DNA of 38,661 bases, taken from Candidatus Kuenenia stuttgartensis. GTDB taxonomy: Bacteria > Planctomycetota > Planctomycetia > Pirellulales > UBA1268. Position 1 is the stretch's first letter, and each line of letters begins with the position of its first letter. A program made the position numbers and the translations under genes. The notes beneath the pieces were generated by a model. The model ran no database searches and was not told where the DNA came from. It saw only the letters and a list, made by a program, of their open reading frames with translations. The stretch spans positions 1 through 38,661 of the forward strand of contig CAMBFA010000014.1 in the NCBI GenBank assembly GCA_945865325.1, given 5' to 3'. Below, piece after piece: positions 34,627 to 38,661 of this stretch.

Positions 34627-35861
34627 CCCTTGGTGAACACCTGGGCCCGCGTGGGGCGCGGGGCAGGGGGCGTGGCTCGGGAGCGTGCCTCGGGAGCGGG
34701 AGCCCGCGACGCCTGGGTTGACGTCGTCGAGCCGGTGGCATCGCCGGCAGGGAGCATCCGCGGGGTCGCGTCGGCGGGCGCGGGAGCCGCAACGGTCCCC
34801 TCCCCAAACGCCGCGGCCGCCGAAGCCACACGGCCCGACAGGCTGTCGGCGGCGGGCCGCTCCTCGACATGGCCGGCGCCCTCGTCTCTCAAGGCGGAAC
34901 GATCGGGCACCGAGAGCGCCTGGACGACCGACGGCCGTGGCCGCAGCGCGGTCCGCAACGGGTTCGGAGGCGTGTCGCCGCGTTCCGCCCGCGGCGACCG
35001 GATTTCAATCGGAGCCGGTGCCTCGAGCGCCGGGGTGGCGGTCGCGAGGATCGTGGTGACCGCGTCGACGGCGGGGAGCGCGAGGGGATCGAGGTCGGGG
35101 CTCGGCGCGCCGATCGACGCCGTCGGCGTGGCCGGGGGAGCCAGGGTAGGAGTGCCCGTGAACAGGGTCGGCGGCGCCGTTTCCGGGGAGGCCGGAGGAG
35201 CCAGGGTAGGAGTGCCCGTCGCCAGGGTCGGCGGCGCCGTTTCCGGGGCCGCCGGGGCGTGCTGATCCGCGGCGATGAGGCCCGGGTTGCCGGTCGTGAG
35301 CGTTTTGGCGGCGGGCACGGGGATCGCGGCGGTGGCCGTGGCGAACGTCGTCGAGACCGTCGTCACGGTAGTCAGCGGGGGCACCGCGACGGAGGTCAGC
35401 GGCGGGGCGGGCGCCGTGGAGGGCGTTGCCCACAGATCGCGTTCCGATTCGCGGACGGAGGGGGCCGGCGGTGCCGCGACCGCAAGGGGACGGGCGATTG
35501 CCTCCCCGCCGCTGTCGACGCGACCGAGCTGAATGGCGAGGATCGGCTGCCCCTCTCGGAGCGGATGACGGACGACGAGATTGTCGAGCTCGTCGGTGAC
35601 GCGCATGGCCGTCGAGGGGACCATCGCTTTCGGCCAATCGCGCAGGCCCACGTCCCAGACCGTCACCGGAGACCCCGCCGGCAGGGGGCGGAGGGCGACG
35701 AGGATCGACTCGCTCTCCACCTGCGGCTTGGCCTGCGCCAGATGCGAGTCGAGGGCGCTGTTGAGGCCAAACGCCGCCGCGGCACCGGCCACGATCGCGG
35801 CGCCGAACACCGTATAGGCCTGGGGACGGTGTGCTTTGGCAGGGGCCGACGTCTTGGTCAT
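34611..35861 (-). CDS. CpaB-like SAF-domain membrane protein with Pro/Thr/Ala-rich tail
   Basis: The 416-residue product starts at ATG 35861. It has one membrane helix (YTVFGAAIVAGAAAAFGL, residues 16-33) and then a SAF domain with VALRPLPAGSPVTVWDV, LRDWPKAMVPSTAM and VVRHPLREGQPIL (residues 54-108). This is the arrangement of CpaB/RcpC, which helps assemble Flp/Tad pili. The remaining 300 residues are low-complexity Pro/Ala/Thr, including a 20-residue tandem repeat, and do not look like the usual CpaB C-terminus. No other Tad genes are in the window. It follows the lipoprotein gene by 214 bp. Function in pilus assembly is therefore only a possibility. Confidence 0.75.
   Translation of the reverse strand: MTKTSAPAKAHRPQAYTVFGAAIVAGAAAAFGLNSALDSHLAQAKPQVESESILVALRPLPAGSPVTVWDVGLRDWPKAMVPSTAMRVTDELDNLVVRHPLREGQPILAIQLGRVDSGGEAIARPLAVAAPPAPSVRESERDLWATPSTAPAPPLTSVAVPPLTTVTTVSTTFATATAAIPVPAAKTLTTGNPGLIAADQHAPAAPETAPPTLATGTPTLAPPASPETAPPTLFTGTPTLAPPATPTASIGAPSPDLDPLALPAVDAVTTILATATPALEAPAPIEIRSPRAERGDTPPNPLRTALRPRPSVVQALSVPDRSALRDEGAGHVEERPAADSLSGRVASAAAAFGEGTVAAPAPADATPRMLPAGDATGSTTSTQASRAPAPEARSRATPPAPRPTRAQVFTKGYRPN
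35138..35257. repeat. 60-bp tandem repeat, two copies, in the SAF-protein gene
   Basis: Two adjacent 60-bp units (35138-35197 and 35198-35257) differ at only a few positions. They encode the 20-residue unit with PETAPPTL-x-TGTPTLAPPA. The period keeps the frame, so copy number may vary. Confidence 0.8.
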
Positions 35862-36075
35862 GGAGATTCCATCCCTGCGGAAGGCTCCGCGTTTCAACCG
35901 GGCGATCCCCGGACAACGACAGAACACGCCCCTTACGATCGGCAGCATCGGTCTCCGCGCCCCAAACCGCTCGTCGGCGCAGTAGCGTCTTACGGGACCG
36001 GCGCAGCTTGCCGGGGCGATCTGCCAGGGGTGCGGCCGCACCGGCCGCCCAGCTTGCCCCAATGGCGCCGGCCGC

Positions 36076-37023
36076 TCACTCCAATGTGGTGGCGGTTATG
36101 GGCGGGTAGCTGGTGGCATCGATGGCCGAGCCCGGTGTGTCGGTGGCCGGCTTCGAGATGAACATCGGATCGACGCCCGGGGCGAGCGGCCGGAGTGCGA
36201 GCATGCGGGTCTCGGCGCGCCCCTGGGTGCGGGGGCGGAAGAGGGCGTCGCCGACCGAGGCTCCCGGATCGCCAGCGGGGCCGACGATGAGGAGGCCATC
36301 GGCGGGGACCGTCACCTCGCACCGCAGCGGATCGAGGACCCGTTTCCGTTGGCTCGTCTCGACCCGGAACGCGCCATCCTCCCCGACGAATGACCGCTCC
36401 ATCGGGCCGTGGCGGATCACCGGCACGAGATCGACGCGGACACGACCATCCGCCCCGGGCCAGGCCTTGAGCATGAACTGGGGGACGGCGTCGGTGTAGT
36501 TGCCGCCGCGGAGACCGTCCTCCTCCTGCTCAAGGACGACCAGATTGGGGATCGGCTTCAGCGCCACCAATTCGCTTTCGCGGCCGGGGAGGAGTCGGAG
36601 CACGCGGCGCACCACCGGAGGGTTGGCATCGGCGGCGTTGGCCGGCGGCGGAGGGCCCCCCGGCCCGGCGCTGACGGGCGGCTCGAGGGCGGCGAGGATC
36701 GGCTCCGGAAGTTGCCCGAGGAGGATCCCGGCCCGGAGTCCGTTGGCGGCGAGTCGACGACGGACCGACTCGTCGATGACCTGCTCGTCGACACGGTCCC
36801 ACAGCTCATCATGGCCGGCGTGAGCCTGCTCGCAGCGGAGGAAGAACACCTCCAAGGGGAGCGTCTGGGCGACGGGAGCTTTGGAAACGCCGCCAAAATC
36901 GCCGGTGGTCGACGGCATCCGCTCCGGGAGCAGGGCATCGATCATCGGCACGGAAGCGCATCCCGCCGCCGCCAGCAAGGCGACCGGGAGCAGCGACGAC
37001 AGACCTCTGACGCGGATCGCCAT
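36076..37023 (-). CDS. Predicted lipoprotein, 315 aa
   Basis: The N-terminus MAIRVRGLSSLLPVALLAAAGC has a lipobox LAAAGC with Cys22, so the mature protein should be lipid-anchored. I do not recognise the rest. It has helical segments (LRCEQAHAGHDELWDRVDEQ), a Pro/Gly-rich stretch (PVSAGPGGPPPPANAAD) around residue 120 and a beta-rich second half with VALKPIPNLVVLEQEED, RVRVDLVPVIRHGPM and VTVPADGLLIVGPAGDP. The ATG at 37023 lacks a ribosome site. It precedes the SAF-domain gene on the minus strand, and both are exported, so a shared envelope role is possible. Confidence 0.75.
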   Translation of the reverse strand: MAIRVRGLSSLLPVALLAAAGCASVPMIDALLPERMPSTTGDFGGVSKAPVAQTLPLEVFFLRCEQAHAGHDELWDRVDEQVIDESVRRRLAANGLRAGILLGQLPEPILAALEPPVSAGPGGPPPPANAADANPPVVRRVLRLLPGRESELVALKPIPNLVVLEQEEDGLRGGNYTDAVPQFMLKAWPGADGRVRVDLVPVIRHGPMERSFVGEDGAFRVETSQRKRVLDPLRCEVTVPADGLLIVGPAGDPGASVGDALFRPRTQGRAETRMLALRPLAPGVDPMFISKPATDTPGSAIDATSYPPITATTLE

Positions 37024-37127
37024 GCGCAAGGCATCGCAAAAAAAAGGGAAAGGAATGACAGGGCCCCGGGCCCTGCCGGGGGGCGGAGGGTAGGCCCGGG
37101 GGCAGGAAGCGTCAACGCGGCCCGAGG

Positions 37128-37147
37128 AAAGCTCCCCGGGGAGCTTT
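37128..37147 (-). terminator. Palindromic terminator after purQ
   Basis: AAAGCTCCCC (37128-37137) and GGGGAGCTTT (37138-37147) are exact reverse complements. On the minus strand the stem ends in GCTTTCC, a short T run, 36 bp after the purQ stop codon. A purQ terminator is the likely reading. Confidence 0.55.
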
Positions 37148-37182
37148 TCCAAAAGCCGCCAAAGCCCCCAGCCTGCCTGCGC

Positions 37183-37950
37183 TTACGACACCGCTTTGAC
37201 GGCGCTGGCGAAGATTGCCAGGCCGGCACCGAAGGCGTCGCCGTCGAGACGGCCGTTCCAAGAAGGGTGTTGGGTGGCGACGAGAAAGCGCTCCGGGTGA
37301 GGCATGAGCCCCAACACGCGGCCGGTCGGATCGCAGACTCCGGCCACGTCAGCGGCTGAGCCGTTGGGATTCGTGGCCTGCCCCGTGGCGTCGGCGGTGT
37401 AGCGGAGCACGAGTTGCCCGGCTGCGGCAAGCGCCTCGAGGTCGGCGGCGGACCGGGTGACAAACCGCCCCTCGCCGTGGGCCACCGGGAGATCAAACGG
37501 CTGGTCGAGCCCTTGAAGCATCACGCATTTGCCTGGCTTCGCTTCGAGGCGGACCCAGCGATCGGTGAACTGCCCCGAGCGGTTGTGGGCCAGCGAAGCC
37601 CGCGGCTTCCCGTCGGAATCGGCGACGAGCATCCCCGTTTGCATGAGGACCTGGAAGCCATTGCAGATCCCGAGCACGAGGCCACCACGGTCGCGGAAGC
37701 GGGCGAGGAGATCCCCGAGCCGGGTCTTCAACTCGAGGGCGAGGATCCGGCCGCTGGCGATGTCGTCGCCGTAGGAGAACCCGCCGGGGATGCAGAGGAT
37801 CTGGGAGTCGTCGGCGAGCGACGGCTTCTCTGCCAGGGCGTGGACATGGACCCGCTTGGCAATCGCCCCGGCCCGCTCGAAGGCGTGGACGGTCTCGTGA
37901 TCGCAGTTCGTGCCGGGGGCACGGAGGACGAGGGCACGGGGGGAGAGCAT
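37183..37950 (-). CDS. purQ: PurQ, FGAM synthase glutaminase subunit
   Basis: PurQ releases ammonia from glutamine for PurL in the fourth step of purine synthesis. The 255-residue product starts at ATG 37950. It has the class-I glutaminase nucleophile Cys96 in LGICNGFQVL, the substrate loop IPGGFSYGDDIASG, AHNRSGQFTDRWV, the HGEGRF segment and MPHPERF with the catalytic His and Glu. It is slightly longer than the common 225-residue form. It follows purL by 105 bp on the minus strand. No purS is visible between them. Confidence 0.96.
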   Translation of the reverse strand: MLSPRALVLRAPGTNCDHETVHAFERAGAIAKRVHVHALAEKPSLADDSQILCIPGGFSYGDDIASGRILALELKTRLGDLLARFRDRGGLVLGICNGFQVLMQTGMLVADSDGKPRASLAHNRSGQFTDRWVRLEAKPGKCVMLQGLDQPFDLPVAHGEGRFVTRSAADLEALAAAGQLVLRYTADATGQATNPNGSAADVAGVCDPTGRVLGLMPHPERFLVATQHPSWNGRLDGDAFGAGLAIFASAVKAVS

Positions 37951-38055
37951 GCTGGAATCCCTGGCGGCGGGGCGAACGGGAACGGGGCGGACGGGTTATG
38001 GGAGCGGTCAGATTGAAACAGGCGGAGTACGGCGGCCATCAGGATCCGGGGGCGG

Positions 38056-38661
38056 TCATGGCGAGGTCTTGCGTGAGCGCCAGGCACGGGCCAGGGCGTC
38101 GAGCGCGACCGACTCCTCGCCGCCGAAGCAGCCCGTGACGGTCAGGCGCGGGGCATAAACGACTTCCCCGATCCAGCCCCAGGGAATGCCCTCGAGCCAT
38201 TCCCCCATCCGGGCGGCGGACTCGGCGTCGACTTCGCAGACGAACCGACAGGGGGATTCGGCGAAGGCGATCGTGAGATCGGCATGCCGCCCCTGGCCCC
38301 CTTCGAGGAGCGTCGGCACCTTCCCCAGATCGATCGTCGCCCCGATCGCACCGCCGATCGCCATCTCCGCCACGGCGGCGAGAAGGCCGCCGTCGGAGAC
38401 GTCGTGGCAGGCGAGGATTCCCCCGTCGCGGATCGCGTGGGCGAGATGCCGGAAGGTCTTCCGGCAGGAGGGTGCGTCGATCCGCGGCACGGCGCCGCCG
38501 GTGACGATGCCGAGGGCCTCGAGTTGACTGCCGGCGAGATCGTCGCAGGTCAGCCCGATCACCGCCAGGCGGCTGCCCGGTCGCTTCAGGTCGGGGGTGA
38601 CGACACGGCGAACGTCGTCGATCTGCCCCATCGCCGTCGCCAGGAGCGTCGGCGGGATCGA
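38056..38661 (-). CDS. purL: PurL, FGAM synthase large subunit, 3' part
   Basis: The frame is open to the end of the window, so the 5' part of the gene is missing. The 201 visible residues are the C-terminal AIRS-type domain: it starts with SIPPTLLATAMGQIDDVRRV, then LTCDDLAGSQLEAL, the signature ACHDVSDGGLLAAVAEMA and IGGAIGATIDL. PurL uses ATP and PurQ-derived ammonia to turn FGAR into FGAM. The gene is upstream of purQ on the same strand, an order consistent with one operon. Confidence 0.95.
   Translation of the reverse strand, partial: SIPPTLLATAMGQIDDVRRVVTPDLKRPGSRLAVIGLTCDDLAGSQLEALGIVTGGAVPRIDAPSCRKTFRHLAHAIRDGGILACHDVSDGGLLAAVAEMAIGGAIGATIDLGKVPTLLEGGQGRHADLTIAFAESPCRFVCEVDAESAARMGEWLEGIPWGWIGEVVYAPRLTVTGCFGGEESVALDALARAWRSRKTSP

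Overview
The window reads as a high-GC chromosomal segment from a planctomycete, probably of the Pirellulales type. This rests on content: an arylsulfatase, an SGNH/DUF1080 protein, paired secreted PQQ-like propellers, a secreted FGE-like protein, several secreted or repeat proteins of planctomycete character, a primary sigma factor with a long acidic N-terminus, genes with weak or absent Shine-Dalgarno sites, and little operon order among housekeeping genes. No tRNA, rRNA, CRISPR array, transposase, integrase or phage gene was seen.

Layout. 1-2779: the 3' end of a [2Fe-2S] ferredoxin gene, a P-II signal protein with a clipped C-terminus, and a large secreted protein of unknown function. 2789-4049: a small accessory island with a zinc-ribbon protein, a HicB/HicA toxin-antitoxin pair and a SUKH (SMI1/KNR4) protein. 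4181-11553 (minus): four consecutive exported proteins transcribed as FGE-like fold, PQQ propeller with Ig-like and concanavalin-like C-terminus, PQQ propeller with an EF-hand loop, and SGNH hydrolase-DUF1080. This is the most system-like block here. 11673-14682: smpB, then three minus-strand genes for a 75-aa protein, an Ala/Pro-rich repeat protein and a 174-aa protein, separated by non-coding DNA. 14823-19203: a membrane histidine kinase, purH and trpC on plus, then a PhoB-type response regulator on minus. 19259-25549: an NAD-dependent epimerase, a GNAT-like protein, a sulfatase and an O-antigen-ligase-like membrane protein. 25571-29636: a YgiQ-type radical SAM protein, a HEAT/LRR/PDZ protein and cysC. 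29646-31537: a decayed VOC gene with a strong palindrome at its broken end, and rpoD. 32314-34626: a zinc-ribbon membrane protein, a quinone oxidoreductase and a von Willebrand A protein. 34611-38661 (minus): a CpaB-like SAF protein, a lipoprotein, purQ and the 3' part of purL.

How genes may work together. purL-purQ and purH serve purine synthesis but are 20 kb apart. The kinase and regulator could form a PhoR/PhoB-like pair although they are separated. cysC makes PAPS, and with no assimilation genes beside it, it could feed sulfation of surface glycans; the O-antigen ligase, epimerase and sulfatase nearby fit a cell-surface polysaccharide theme, but this is inference. The window is dominated by ordinary chromosomal genes; the most unusual items are the four-gene secreted cluster, the P-II protein without its C-terminal arginines, the PST-repeat protein with a 50-bp exact DNA repeat, and the palindrome-truncated VOC remnant.
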